DNA of 64,000 nt from positions 443,295 to 507,294 of the forward strand of contig CAWUJH010000004.1 of the NCBI GenBank assembly GCA_963922875.1, given 5' to 3'. Source of the stretch: Ketobacter sp963922875 (GTDB taxonomy: Bacteria; Pseudomonadota; Gammaproteobacteria; Pseudomonadales; Ketobacteraceae). The notes under the pieces are model-generated. The model saw nothing but the letters and a program-made list of their open reading frames with translations, was not told the DNA's origin and searched no databases. Each line of letters begins with the position of its first letter. Position 1 is the stretch's first letter. The position numbers were made by a program, and so were the translations under genes. Below, one piece after another: positions 36,520-45,681 of the stretch.

Positions 36520-38007
36520 ATGTCTGAACGCTTTGTTTTAGCCATCGATCAGGGAACCACCAGTACACGGGCCATATTGTTTAATGCAAAAGGAGAGATC
36601 GTTGACACCAGTCAACAAGAATTTAAACAGTATTTCCCTGCGGATGGCTGGGTTGAACATGATCCAGAAGAAATCTGGCAATCCACGGTTGCTGTGAGTC
36701 AGCAGCTTTTATCGCAAGGTGAGTTCAATGCTGACGCCATTGCCGCTATTGGTATTACCAATCAACGGGAAACCACAGTTGTCTGGGACCGAAATACGGG
36801 TAAGCCTATTTATCCCGCTATTGTTTGGCAGGATCGGCGCACGGCAAAGCAATGCCTTGAGTTGAAAAAACAAGTAGCGGAAACCAGGGTTCAGGCAGCA
36901 ACGGGTTTATTGATCGATCCTTACTTTTCGGCCACTAAAATTGCCTGGATTCTGGATCATGTGGACGGCGCTCGACTACGGGCGGAGCAGGGAGAGCTTG
37001 CCTTCGGCACTATCGATAGTTTTTTGTTGTGGCGTTTAACCGGAGGCAAGGAGCATAAAACCGATGCTACCAATGCATCCCGTACCTTATTGTTTAATAT
37101 CCACTCTCAGCAATGGGATGATGACATGCTGGCATTATTTCGAGTGCCAAAAGCGTTATTGCCCAAGGTTGAGGATTGTGCCGCCGATTTTGGGCACACA
37201 GTGCCTAGTTTATTTGGTGTGCAAATTCCTATCACCGGAATCGCAGGTGATCAGCAGGCTGCGCTTATCGGGCAGGCTGGTTTTCACAAAGGGATGTTGA
37301 AAAGCACCTATGGTACCGGTTGCTTTATGATTTTAAATACCGGTGATGAATGTGTTACCTCTACTAATCGTTTGTTATCCACTGTGGCTTATCGCTTCAA
37401 TGGTAAGGTAACTTATGGTCTTGAAGGGAGCATTTTTATAGCCGGTGCTGCGGTACAGTGGCTGCGTGACGGCTTGGCGTTAATATCCAATGCCGGAGAA
37501 ACTGAAGCCATGGCAGATGAGGTGGCGGTAGACCACGGTGTGTATATGGTGCCAGCGTTTACTGGTTTGGGTGCGCCGTACTGGGATCCTGATGCGCGCG
37601 GAGCGTTGTTGGGATTAACTCGTGATACCGGTATTAAAAATATCGTCAGTGCGGGGTTACAATCCGTAGGCTATCAAACCCGGGATTTGGTGGAAGCCAT
37701 GATAGCGGATGGTGCGAGTGAGCTTAGAGAGCTGCGGGTTGATGGCGGCATGGTGGTGAACAACTGGGTGGTGCAATTCCTCAGTGACATTTTGGATATA
37801 CCCGTGGATCGACCGCAAATTGTGGAAACCACGGCATTAGGCGCAGCCTATTTGGCTGGATTGCATGTGGGTTTGTATGATTCCATAGAAAGTATCAGCC
37901 AGATGTGGCGTTGTGAGCGACACTTCGAGCCACAGATGGATTCCGCTACCCGAGAGTCCCTCTATCAGGGTTGGCTGGCTGCTGTAGCTCGGGTTAAGTC
38001 CTGCTAG
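36520..38007 (+). CDS. glpK: Glycerol kinase
   Basis: This phosphorylates glycerol to glycerol 3-phosphate, the substrate of the GlpD nearby. The start at 36520 (AGGGA 8 bases before) gives 495 residues beginning MSERFVLAIDQGTTSTRAI, like E. coli GlpK (502). The upstream in-frame ATG at 36424 adds 32 residues with no family match. Seen: GWVEHDPEEIW near 44, catalytic Asp region TYGTGCFMILN, FVPAFTGLGAPYWDPDARGA near 345, and the ATP region ELRVDGGMVVNN near 405. The region for FruK/EIIA regulation was not assessed. Confidence 0.97.
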   Translation: MSERFVLAIDQGTTSTRAILFNAKGEIVDTSQQEFKQYFPADGWVEHDPEEIWQSTVAVSQQLLSQGEFNADAIAAIGITNQRETTVVWDRNTGKPIYPAIVWQDRRTAKQCLELKKQVAETRVQAATGLLIDPYFSATKIAWILDHVDGARLRAEQGELAFGTIDSFLLWRLTGGKEHKTDATNASRTLLFNIHSQQWDDDMLALFRVPKALLPKVEDCAADFGHTVPSLFGVQIPITGIAGDQQAALIGQAGFHKGMLKSTYGTGCFMILNTGDECVTSTNRLLSTVAYRFNGKVTYGLEGSIFIAGAAVQWLRDGLALISNAGETEAMADEVAVDHGVYMVPAFTGLGAPYWDPDARGALLGLTRDTGIKNIVSAGLQSVGYQTRDLVEAMIADGASELRELRVDGGMVVNNWVVQFLSDILDIPVDRPQIVETTALGAAYLAGLHVGLYDSIESISQMWRCERHFEPQMDSATRESLYQGWLAAVARVKSC

Positions 38008-38027
38008 TGAAATAAGACAACACAGGC

Positions 38028-39107
38028 TTACTCTCCACTTGGGCTAACCGTCTCCGAGTTGGCTGACTTAAACGCAACCAAATGGTCTGCTTTCAAGCGG
38101 ATACCCACCGACTGTCCTACTTCGTAGTCGTTATGGCTGGGAAACAACGCGCCTACGATACTGCCAGTGGGGAGCTGTAGCTTGAATAGCATCGCGGCAC
38201 CGACAAAGGTTTTTTGCAGTATTTTTGCCTTCAACGGGCTTTCAGCATCGGGGAGGATGTCGTCGGGACGCAAGAGGATGTCTACCGGGGTGTCCTTAAT
38301 CCATTTGTAGGCCCGGTTGCCATGAATTACCCCCATTTCAGTGTCCACCAATTCGGGAGAGAGTGCTTTGCCACGGATAAAATGCCCCTGACCAATAAAG
38401 TTAGCCACAAACCGATTGGCGGGCTCATGATAAATAGTATAGGGCGTGTCCCACTGTTGTAAGAAGCCTTCTGACATGACACCCACTCGATCAGCAATAG
38501 CGAAGGCTTCTTCCTGGTCGTGGGTCACCATTAAAGCCGTAGTGCCTTGGGTTTTGATGATTTCACGTACTTCCAGGCTTAAGCGGCGACGTAAATCCAC
38601 ATCCAAATTGGAAAAGGGCTCATCCAGTAATATTAAGCTGGGTTTGGGGGCGAGGGCGCGGGCGAGAGCCACTCTCTGTTGTTGGCCGCCAGATAATTCA
38701 TGAGGATAGCGCTTGCTGTAATCTTTCAAGCCGACCAATTCTAATACTTCAGTGATGATGGTTCTGCGTTGCATGGCGGTTTTGCCCTGTAACCCAAACC
38801 CCACGTTGTCCCAGATACTTAAATGCGGGAATAAAGCATAATCCTGAAACACCATACCTAAATGGCGTTTCTCTGGTGGTACAATTTTGGTGGCGGTGGA
38901 AACTACTTTGTCTTTTAACCGTATGCTGCCCTGGCTGATGGGCTCGAGTCCTGCAATGGCACGCAGCGTTGTGGTTTTTCCGCAACCGCTTGGCCCCAGC
39001 AAACAGGCGATGTCACCGCTGTTGATATGAAAGTTTACATCCTGAGTAACCTGTGTCGTGTCATATTGACAGCCTACGTTTTCTAACTGCAGTAGTGGAT
39101 TCGTCAT
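38028..39107 (-). CDS. Orphan ABC transporter ATPase, FbpC/PotA-like
   Basis: The 359-residue protein has Walker A GPSGCGKTT (residues about 37-45), signature LSGGQQQR (about 137), Walker B LILLDEP and the switch VTHDQEEA. A C-terminal TOBE-like regulatory domain is present (about 240-345; LRPDDIL). The close match is to the iron(III) ATPase FbpC. The usual FbpA binding protein and FbpB permease are not in the window, so it would have to act with a permease coded elsewhere. It starts 7 bases after argF on the same strand, so it is transcribed with arginine genes. Confidence 0.85.
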   Translation of the reverse strand: MTNPLLQLENVGCQYDTTQVTQDVNFHINSGDIACLLGPSGCGKTTTLRAIAGLEPISQGSIRLKDKVVSTATKIVPPEKRHLGMVFQDYALFPHLSIWDNVGFGLQGKTAMQRRTIITEVLELVGLKDYSKRYPHELSGGQQQRVALARALAPKPSLILLDEPFSNLDVDLRRRLSLEVREIIKTQGTTALMVTHDQEEAFAIADRVGVMSEGFLQQWDTPYTIYHEPANRFVANFIGQGHFIRGKALSPELVDTEMGVIHGNRAYKWIKDTPVDILLRPDDILPDAESPLKAKILQKTFVGAAMLFKLQLPTGSIVGALFPSHNDYEVGQSVGIRLKADHLVAFKSANSETVSPSGE

Positions 39108-39114
39108 CTGTAAT

Positions 39115-40029
39115 TTAGGCCGACCAGGTTCCCAGTAAATATTCCATCAGTGCTTTTTGTGCATGAAGCCGATTTTCCGCTTCATCCCAAACCACTGATC
39201 TTGGATCATCCAGCATGTCCTGGCTCACTTCTTCACCGCGGTGAGCAGGTAGACAGTGCATAAATAATGCGTCTTTTGCGGCGGTATCCATTAACTTGGG
39301 TGATACCTGGAAGTTGGCAAAAGCATTGGCTCTTTGGTTTTGTTCTTCCTCTTGGCCCATGCTGGCCCAGACATCAGTAACCACCAAGTGACAATCTGCC
39401 ACAGCTTGCTGAGGATCATTGCATACGGTAACCCGGTCACTGTTATTGGTGGTTAAGGTCGCGTCTGGTTCAAATCCTGGAGGGCAAGCCACCCGCAGTT
39501 GAAAACCAAATTGGCGAGCAGCATTGATATAGGAGTGGCACATGTTGTTGCCGTCGCCGATCCAGGCCACAGTTTTACCGCGGATCGAGCCACGGTGTTC
39601 CATGTACGTTTGAATATCTGCCAATAATTGGCAAGGATGAAAAGAGTCTGTCAGTGCGTTGATAACAGGCACCGATGAATTACGGGAAAAGGTTTCTATC
39701 TTGGCGTGCTCAAAGGTGCGAATCATAATGATGTCCACCATTCCCGACAGCACTTTAGCGGTATCTGCAACGGGTTCGCCGCGGCCTAACTGGGTGTCCC
39801 TGGGTGACAGAAAAATGGCTCCACCGCCACACTGAATCATTGCGCTCTCGAAGGAAACCCGTGTTCTGGTGGAGGATTTTTCAAAGATCATTCCCAGCAC
39901 TTTATTGCGAAAGGGTTCATAAATTAACCCTTTCTTATGCATGCGCTTTAACTCTGTGGCGCGCATCAGGAGTTTTTCAAGTACTTCCGGTTGCACATCT
40001 AGCAGGGTCAGGAAATGTTTGGGATCCAT
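39115..40029 (-). CDS. argF: Ornithine carbamoyltransferase
   Basis: This makes citrulline from ornithine and carbamoyl phosphate. Its 304 residues have the carbamoyl-phosphate loop SSTRTRVSFE (about 53-62), HPCQLLADI (about 130), and the ornithine loop HCLPAHRGEEVS (about 268). The binding loop SMGQEEE is present near 230. The ribosome site is AGAAG. It follows argD by 55 bases and is followed by the orphan ATPase. With ArgG at 50090 it supplies arginine synthesis. Confidence 0.97.
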   Translation of the reverse strand: MDPKHFLTLLDVQPEVLEKLLMRATELKRMHKKGLIYEPFRNKVLGMIFEKSSTRTRVSFESAMIQCGGGAIFLSPRDTQLGRGEPVADTAKVLSGMVDIIMIRTFEHAKIETFSRNSSVPVINALTDSFHPCQLLADIQTYMEHRGSIRGKTVAWIGDGNNMCHSYINAARQFGFQLRVACPPGFEPDATLTTNNSDRVTVCNDPQQAVADCHLVVTDVWASMGQEEEQNQRANAFANFQVSPKLMDTAAKDALFMHCLPAHRGEEVSQDMLDDPRSVVWDEAENRLHAQKALMEYLLGTWSA

Positions 40030-40084
40030 AAGGTTACTTCTCTCATTCGGTCTTTATATGTTGAAGGCCTGGGCAGAACCGAAT

Positions 40085-41260
40085 TTATACTGCCCAGCTT
40101 CGAATCAGTGTTGCCACTTTGGTTACCAGCGTTTCGGCTTCTTCGTCAGTAGTGGTTAGTGCGGGAAGCAGCCGGATCACTCGATCGGCGGTAACATTAA
40201 TCAATAAACCTTCGGCTAAGGCAATTTTGACCAAATCGGTGCATGATTCCGTCATTTCAATGCCGATCATGAGTCCTTTGCCACGAATTTCTTTCACCTT
40301 GTCCAAGCCAGCCAATTCAGACTTAAACCGTTCCAGTAATCGCTGTCCAAGCCATTGGGCACGATCGGGTAGTTTGTTATCGACTATGGTGTTCACAACC
40401 GTCAGTGCTGTGGCGCAGCAAAGGGGGTTGCCGCCATAGGTTGAACCGTGGTTACCAGGCTTGAACAGCTCAGCGGCTTGACCGCGGGCAAGACAGGCTC
40501 CAATGGGTAGTCCATTGCCTAACCCCTTAGCCGTAGTGACCACATCGGGCATCAAATTAAGGTGTTGATAGGCGAAATATTTTCCTGTGCGGCCATTCCC
40601 GGTTTGAATTTCGTCAAATATCAGCAACCATCCCTGGGCGTCACACAAGGCTCTAACGGCCGCTAAATAATCGTCGGAAGCAATGTGGATACCGCCTTCG
40701 CCTTGCACGGGTTCGATCATTACCGCAACCACATTAGGATGGGCTTTGGCTAGTGATTCCAATGCTTGAATGTCATTGAACGGTGCGCGCACAAAACCTT
40801 GTACTAGGGGGGCAAAACCTGCTTGTACTTTGTGGTTTCCCGTGGCGCTTAAGGTGGCCATGGTGCGACCGTGGAAGGCTCCATCAGCGACGATGATTTC
40901 GGGTATTTCGATGCCTTTTTCATGACCCCAAAGACGCGCGAGTTTGATGGCGCATTCATTGGCTTCAGCGCCTGAGTTGGAAAAGAAGCAAGCGTCCATA
41001 CCACTTACTGCAGAGAGTTTTTCGCCGAGCGCCTGTTGATAGCCAATCTGATACAAGTTAGAGGTGTGCACCAACGTAGCGGCTTGTTGCTGGATGGTTT
41101 TGGTGACTTCGGGGTGGCAATGGCCGAGTCCGCACACAGCGATACCGCCAATAGCGTCGTAATATTGCTTATCATTATTGTCATACAGCCATACGCCTTC
41201 TCCGCGCACGAAACTGACGGGCAATGGACTATAGGTTGACATCAAACCATGCTGCGGCAT
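40085..41260 (-). CDS. argD: Acetylornithine (and succinyldiaminopimelate) aminotransferase
   Basis: This PLP enzyme of 391 residues transfers the amino group to N-acetylglutamate semialdehyde in arginine synthesis; homologues also act in lysine synthesis. The pattern DAIGGIAVCGLGHCHPEV lies near residue 33, SNSGAEANECAIKLAR near 95, IFDEIQTGNGRTG near 218, and the PLP lysine in TTAKGLGNG (about Lys244). The start has AGGA 7 bases upstream. A terminator on the same strand lies about 65 bases upstream, so transcription must begin after it or read through. Confidence 0.95.
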   Translation of the reverse strand: MPQHGLMSTYSPLPVSFVRGEGVWLYDNNDKQYYDAIGGIAVCGLGHCHPEVTKTIQQQAATLVHTSNLYQIGYQQALGEKLSAVSGMDACFFSNSGAEANECAIKLARLWGHEKGIEIPEIIVADGAFHGRTMATLSATGNHKVQAGFAPLVQGFVRAPFNDIQALESLAKAHPNVVAVMIEPVQGEGGIHIASDDYLAAVRALCDAQGWLLIFDEIQTGNGRTGKYFAYQHLNLMPDVVTTAKGLGNGLPIGACLARGQAAELFKPGNHGSTYGGNPLCCATALTVVNTIVDNKLPDRAQWLGQRLLERFKSELAGLDKVKEIRGKGLMIGIEMTESCTDLVKIALAEGLLINVTADRVIRLLPALTTTDEEAETLVTKVATLIRSWAV

Positions 41261-41325
41261 TTTAGCTTCCTATATTACTTCCAGTATTAATCGACAACTT
41301 GATGAGGTTTAATAAAGGTGACCAA

Positions 41326-41350
41326 CGAAAAAAGGCAGCGTTAGCTGCCT
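41326..41350 (-). terminator. Intrinsic terminator on the minus strand upstream of argD
   Basis: AGGCAGC-GTTA-GCTGCCT is a perfect 7-bp hairpin. On the minus strand it is followed by six T, so it ends transcripts running toward argD, about 65 bases before its start. There is no minus-strand gene ahead of it. It could be an attenuator in an argD leader or a barrier against antisense transcripts from hyuB. Confidence 0.7.
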
Positions 41351-41410
41351 GCGAAACCCGTAATCATAGACTGATTCCAAAATCAGTGCAATCTGGGGGC
41401 GGAGTGTGTA

Positions 41411-42955
41411 ATGAATCCCGTTGAATTTAGTATTTTTTCCAGCCGAGTGGCATCGATTTGCGATGAAATGGGCGCCATGCTGAAGCGAGCCGCTTTATCT
41501 CCCAATATTAAGGACCGTTTGGATTTTTCTTGTGCAATATTTGATCAGAGTGGTGGGTTGATTGCACAGGCAGCCCACATCCCCGTTCATCTGGGTAGTA
41601 TGGCCTATGCCATGGCGGAAATTGTTGCCACCATGAGCTGGCAAAAGGGTGATATGGTGGTGTTGAATGATCCCTATCAAGGTGGCACACACCTGCCCGA
41701 TGTGACCTTGGTGGCACCGGTTTTTGTGGAGCATGAATTGGTGGCGTTTGTGGTGAATCGGGCTCACCATGCCAATATTGGTGCCGACGTACCAGGCTCA
41801 ATGCCGCTGTCTGAGCACATTAGAGAAGAGGGCCTGCTAATTGAACCCAGCCATTTGATTAAAGCTGGCCAGTGGCAATCCAGGGTATTGGCAAGTCTGT
41901 GTGCCGATGGCCTTGGTTCTGAAAATGCTGTGGAATTAGGCGATTTCACCGCTCAGGTAAGTGCTAACCGAGTGGGAGTTCAGCGTATGGTGGAGTTGGT
42001 GGCCGGTTCCGGGGTCACTCAGTTCAAGCATCTGGTTAATGCCTTAAATGACTATAGTTTTAGGCTGGCAAAGCAAAGTCTGCAGCGGATCCCGAACGGA
42101 AGCTACTCTTTTCATGACATCCTTGAGGACGATGGCTTGGGTACTGAGGATATTATAATCCAGGCACAAGTAACGGTGCTTGATGGTACCGTCGCTGTGA
42201 ATTTTAACGGTACTTCCCCCCAGGTTCGCGGTAATCTTAATTGCCCTTTGGCGGTGGTTGCTGCCGCTGTTTTCTATGTGTTTCGGTGCCTTATGCCGCC
42301 CCAGGTGCCGGTTTGCGCCGGTGTTTTTAAATCAATAGCGATTAGCGCACCCTATGGAAGCTTGCTCAATGCCCGCTATCCGGCCGCGGTGGCGGCCGGT
42401 AATGTGGAAACCAGCACGCGGATTGTGGATGTTATTTTAGGGGCTTTGGCGCAAGCGATTCCTGAGGCGATTCCTGCCGCCAGTAATGGCAGTATGAACA
42501 ATGTAGCATTGGGGGTTGGGCGGACTGATGGTTCACCCTGGGATTACTACGAGACCATTGGCGGTGGAATGGGTGCTTCAATCGTGGGGGCGGGTAGTGA
42601 TGCGGTGCATACTCATATGACCAATACCTTGAATACACCGATTGAAAGTCTTGAGAGTCACTATCCTTTAAGAGTCATTGAATACAGCATACGGCGCGGT
42701 TCCGGAGGTGCAGGACGGCATAGGGGCGGTAATGGCATTCGGCGCACACTGCAGTTTTTAGCGCATACTTCGGTGACACTATTGACGGAAAGGCGACGTC
42801 TGGGACCATGGGGGTTGGACGGTGGAATGGCAGGCAGCCCGGGCCTTAACCTTTTGAATGATAGGGAATTGCCCGCTAAAACCAGCTTCAAAGCCCAAGC
42901 AGGAGACCGCTTAACCATCGCTACTCCCGGCGGCGGTGGTTGGGGTAAACAATAG
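41411..42955 (+). CDS. HyuB-type hydantoinase B / oxoprolinase subunit
   Basis: The 514-residue protein belongs to the B subunit family of ATP-dependent hydantoinases, 5-oxoprolinases and acetone carboxylases. Seen: GAMLKRAALSPNIKDRLDFSCAIFD at the start, HLGSMAYAM, DPYQGGTHLPDVT near 88, and the typical Gly-rich end GGAGRHRGG...ATPGGGGWGKQ. The A (ATP-binding) subunit, normally next door, is absent, so it may pair with a protein coded elsewhere. GGAG lies 8 bases before the ATG. It is divergent from argD. Confidence 0.9.
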   Translation: MNPVEFSIFSSRVASICDEMGAMLKRAALSPNIKDRLDFSCAIFDQSGGLIAQAAHIPVHLGSMAYAMAEIVATMSWQKGDMVVLNDPYQGGTHLPDVTLVAPVFVEHELVAFVVNRAHHANIGADVPGSMPLSEHIREEGLLIEPSHLIKAGQWQSRVLASLCADGLGSENAVELGDFTAQVSANRVGVQRMVELVAGSGVTQFKHLVNALNDYSFRLAKQSLQRIPNGSYSFHDILEDDGLGTEDIIIQAQVTVLDGTVAVNFNGTSPQVRGNLNCPLAVVAAAVFYVFRCLMPPQVPVCAGVFKSIAISAPYGSLLNARYPAAVAAGNVETSTRIVDVILGALAQAIPEAIPAASNGSMNNVALGVGRTDGSPWDYYETIGGGMGASIVGAGSDAVHTHMTNTLNTPIESLESHYPLRVIEYSIRRGSGGAGRHRGGNGIRRTLQFLAHTSVTLLTERRRLGPWGLDGGMAGSPGLNLLNDRELPAKTSFKAQAGDRLTIATPGGGGWGKQ

Positions 42956-42982
42956 AGAAATTAGATATATTCTCTGATAGAA

Positions 42983-42996
42983 TTGACTTTAATCAA
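42983..42996. promoter_or_regulatory. Candidate FNR/Anr box before grxD
   Basis: TTGAC-TTTA-ATCAA matches the FNR/Anr consensus TTGAT-N4-ATCAA in nine of ten positions. The centre is about 50 bases before the grxD ATG, too close for normal activation of that gene, so repression would be more likely if it is real. Confidence 0.3.
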
Positions 42997-43039
42997 GTCT
43001 GTCAATTTTTAGCGAATCATATTTGGCGAAAGGTATATT

Positions 43040-43360
43040 ATGGATACGTTAGATGTTATAAAAGATCAAATTACCTCAAATAGCGTGCTTCTCTACATGA
43101 AAGGGACGCCTCAATTCCCTCAGTGTGGTTTTTCCTCCAGAGCGGTGGAAGCGCTGATGACTGTAGGCAAACCCTTCGCCTACGTAAATATACTTGAGCA
43201 CCCAGATATTAGAACTGAGTTGCCTAAATACGCAAATTGGCCAACCTTCCCGCAGTTATGGATCAAAGGGGAACTGATAGGCGGTAGCGATATTATCATG
43301 GAGATGGCCCAACAGGGTGAGCTGAAAACTTTGGTTGAAGAAGCGGCTGTTACCGAGTAA
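43040..43360 (+). CDS. grxD: Monothiol glutaredoxin
   Basis: The 106-residue cytosolic protein binds and hands on iron-sulfur clusters as a dimer with glutathione. The active site CGFS (Cys29, in FPQCGFSS) defines the class. WPTFPQLWIKGELIGGSDII, the glutathione site, follows. Length and order match E. coli Grx4 (115). The ribosome site is AAAGG. It lies between the hyuB end and its own terminator, transcribed alone. Confidence 0.95.
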   Translation: MDTLDVIKDQITSNSVLLYMKGTPQFPQCGFSSRAVEALMTVGKPFAYVNILEHPDIRTELPKYANWPTFPQLWIKGELIGGSDIIMEMAQQGELKTLVEEAAVTE

Positions 43361-43380
43361 CGATTAAGCAAGTGGTCCAT

Positions 43381-43408
43381 AAGGCGCCTGTTTGGGCGCC
43401 TTTTTTTT
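43381..43408 (+). terminator. Intrinsic terminator after grxD
   Basis: AAGGCGCC and GGCGCC enclose TGTTTG, and eight T follow. It starts 20 bases past the grxD stop. Confidence 0.95.
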
Positions 43409-43514
43409 ATATTTTTATTTATCAAAGGATTTAGTTTTTTATTGCGCTGATTGTTCAGCCTGCTACTGTAAGTGTGATCCGATTAACGAATAAAAATAAT
43501 AGATTCTTCGGCCC

Positions 43515-44219
43515 ATGATTATCTCAATCAATTACGCAATTTTTGCTGTGGCGTTGTTTTTTAGCTTGCGACTTTTTCGCTCGAACCTGATTTATCGTGA
43601 TGCTGCCACTCATCTGTTATTGTTTTCGGTGGCGGCGTTGCTGGGTGGCTTGGCTCATCATATTGTTGAACAACAAGCACTGTTGAAGATGGTAGTGGAG
43701 CACATTAATCCTGGTTTGCCTCCGCATTTTCAAGTCAGCCCTTTAGCGCATATTTATTTGCGCATTTGGTTTGCAACCTATATTACTATAGGGCTTACAG
43801 AATATTACTTTATGCGAGTGTTTTTGCATCCTGTGGCAGAGCAACTGGGATTGGGCTGGGTAAAAAAGCTGTTAAAGCTCTCTCTGTTTGGCTTCTGTGT
43901 CAGTGCTTTTTTTCTTATAGAGTATTCGTTGGTAATTACCTATCACTTAGTTACTCACTCCCTGGTGGCAGGTTTTTCCCTCTATCTCATACTGGGTAAA
44001 GGACTCAAAGTTTTTTACCACCTGTTGTTTCTGGTGTTGTTTAATCTGGCGGCTGGCGGAATCTGGGCTTTGATGGCCAGTCAGTTATTGCCTACGGGAC
44101 CTTTGCATTATAATGATTGGTACCATCTGTTGATTATTGGCTTTATTCTATATTTGTATTGGGCTTTAACGCGGGGTGGTTTGGTGCAGGCTTTGAAGCG
44201 AATAAAACTCACGGTTTAA
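43515..44219 (+). CDS. Multi-pass membrane protein of unknown function
   Basis: The 234-residue protein has seven hydrophobic segments (starting near residues 3, 30, 77, 122, 145, 172 and 210), with a short polar N-terminus and a basic C-terminus (LKRIKLTV). Several His residues (HH near 48; H near 140, 146 and 202) sit at segment ends, as in some metal or heme binding membrane proteins; this is suggestive only. It resembles the DUF6962-type group by general layout, but I am not sure. The ribosome site is weak. It is 58 bases ahead of asnS on the same strand. Confidence 0.7.
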   Translation: MIISINYAIFAVALFFSLRLFRSNLIYRDAATHLLLFSVAALLGGLAHHIVEQQALLKMVVEHINPGLPPHFQVSPLAHIYLRIWFATYITIGLTEYYFMRVFLHPVAEQLGLGWVKKLLKLSLFGFCVSAFFLIEYSLVITYHLVTHSLVAGFSLYLILGKGLKVFYHLLFLVLFNLAAGGIWALMASQLLPTGPLHYNDWYHLLIIGFILYLYWALTRGGLVQALKRIKLTV

Positions 44220-44277
44220 TTTTCTCGCAATCTATAGTTATACTTTCGCTATCATAAATTTACGCTGAGGAAGTTTC

Positions 44278-45681
44278 ATGGAATGGCCGATTCAGATCAA
44301 AACGCTTATTCAAGGTCATGTCGAGGTTGATACAGAGGTAACTGTCAATGGTTGGGTTCGTTCCCGGCGTGATTCAAAAGCGGGATTTTCTTTTTTGGCT
44401 CTGCATGATGGCTCTGAATTTGACGGTATCCAGGTTTTGGCAGCGAATGAGCTAACTAATTACGAATCCGAGATTCTAAGCCTCAGTGCAGGTTGTAGTA
44501 TTTCTGTAACCGGTAAGTTGGTGGCTTCTCAGGGGAAGGAGCAGGCGCTAGAAATTCAGGCGAAGGCAATAAAAGTTTTGGGCTGGGTAGACGACCCTGA
44601 GACCTATCCAGTGGCAAAAAAACGTCACAGTTTTGAATATCTGCGCAGCGTAGCTCACTTACGCCCCAGAACCAATACCTTTGGTGCCATTGCCAGAGTT
44701 AGAAACTCTGCTTCTCAAGCCATTCATCGTTATTTTCACGAGCGTAATTTCTATTGGGTAAATACTCCAATCATAACGGCCAGCGACTGTGAGGGTGCCG
44801 GTGAACTGTTTCGAGTCAGTACTTTGGACGCCTTGCATCAGGGAGCTGATGCCAAAACAGGTGCCATTGATTACTCGCAGGATTTTTTCGGCAAGCAAAC
44901 CTTTCTCACGGTCTCTGGGCAGTTGAACGGTGAAGCCTATTGCACGGCATTATCTCGGGTTTATACCTTCGGCCCCACCTTTAGAGCCGAGAACTCTCAC
45001 ACCAGTCGTCATTTGGCAGAATTTTGGATGGTGGAACCGGAGCTGGCTTTTGCCGATTTGGCTATGAACGCCAGTATGGCAGAGGAATTTTTGCAGTACA
45101 TCCTGAGTGCGGTCCTCGATGAGCGTGCCGCTGATATGGCTTTCTTCGATCAACATATCAGCAAAGGTTTGCTGACGCGTCTGGAGCAAGTGGCAACCTC
45201 TGAATTTGTGCGAATGGATTATTCAGAAGCCATAAAAATTTTGCAAAATTGTAAGCGCAGTTTTGAATATGAACCAAAATGGGGTGCTGATTTGCAATCT
45301 GAACATGAGCGCTATATTGCTGAGGAGCACGTTAAAAAGCCGGTTATCGTCATGAACTACCCGCAACAGATTAAGGCTTTTTATATGCGGGCAAATGATG
45401 ATGGTAAAACCTGTGCGGCGATGGACGTGCTGGCACCAGGAATCGGCGAGATTATTGGCGGTAGTCAGCGCGAAGAGCGGCTGGATGTTCTTACAGAAAA
45501 GATGAATGCTCATGGTTTGCAGGAGGATCTCTGGTGGTATCGTGATTTGCGCCGCTATGGAACAATTCCCCACGCTGGATTTGGTTTGGGTTTTGAACGC
45601 TTGTTAAATTACCTCACGGGCATGGAAAATATTCGAGACGTTATTCCGTTTCCCCGGGTGCCCGGATCAGCCCAGTTTTAG
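44278..45681 (+). CDS. asnS: Asparaginyl-tRNA synthetase
   Basis: This charges tRNA-Asn. The 467-residue protein (E. coli 466) has an N-terminal OB fold (about 15-105, VTVNGWVRSRRDSKAGFSFLALHDGS) and the class II core: motif 2 region TFRAENSHTSRHLAEFWMVEPE near 240 and motif 3 HAGFGLGFERLL near 430. GAGGA lies 6 bases before the ATG. The gene overlaps the tail of the convergent methyltransferase by four bases. Presence of AsnS indicates direct asparaginylation. Confidence 0.98.
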   Translation: MEWPIQIKTLIQGHVEVDTEVTVNGWVRSRRDSKAGFSFLALHDGSEFDGIQVLAANELTNYESEILSLSAGCSISVTGKLVASQGKEQALEIQAKAIKVLGWVDDPETYPVAKKRHSFEYLRSVAHLRPRTNTFGAIARVRNSASQAIHRYFHERNFYWVNTPIITASDCEGAGELFRVSTLDALHQGADAKTGAIDYSQDFFGKQTFLTVSGQLNGEAYCTALSRVYTFGPTFRAENSHTSRHLAEFWMVEPELAFADLAMNASMAEEFLQYILSAVLDERAADMAFFDQHISKGLLTRLEQVATSEFVRMDYSEAIKILQNCKRSFEYEPKWGADLQSEHERYIAEEHVKKPVIVMNYPQQIKAFYMRANDDGKTCAAMDVLAPGIGEIIGGSQREERLDVLTEKMNAHGLQEDLWWYRDLRRYGTIPHAGFGLGFERLLNYLTGMENIRDVIPFPRVPGSAQF

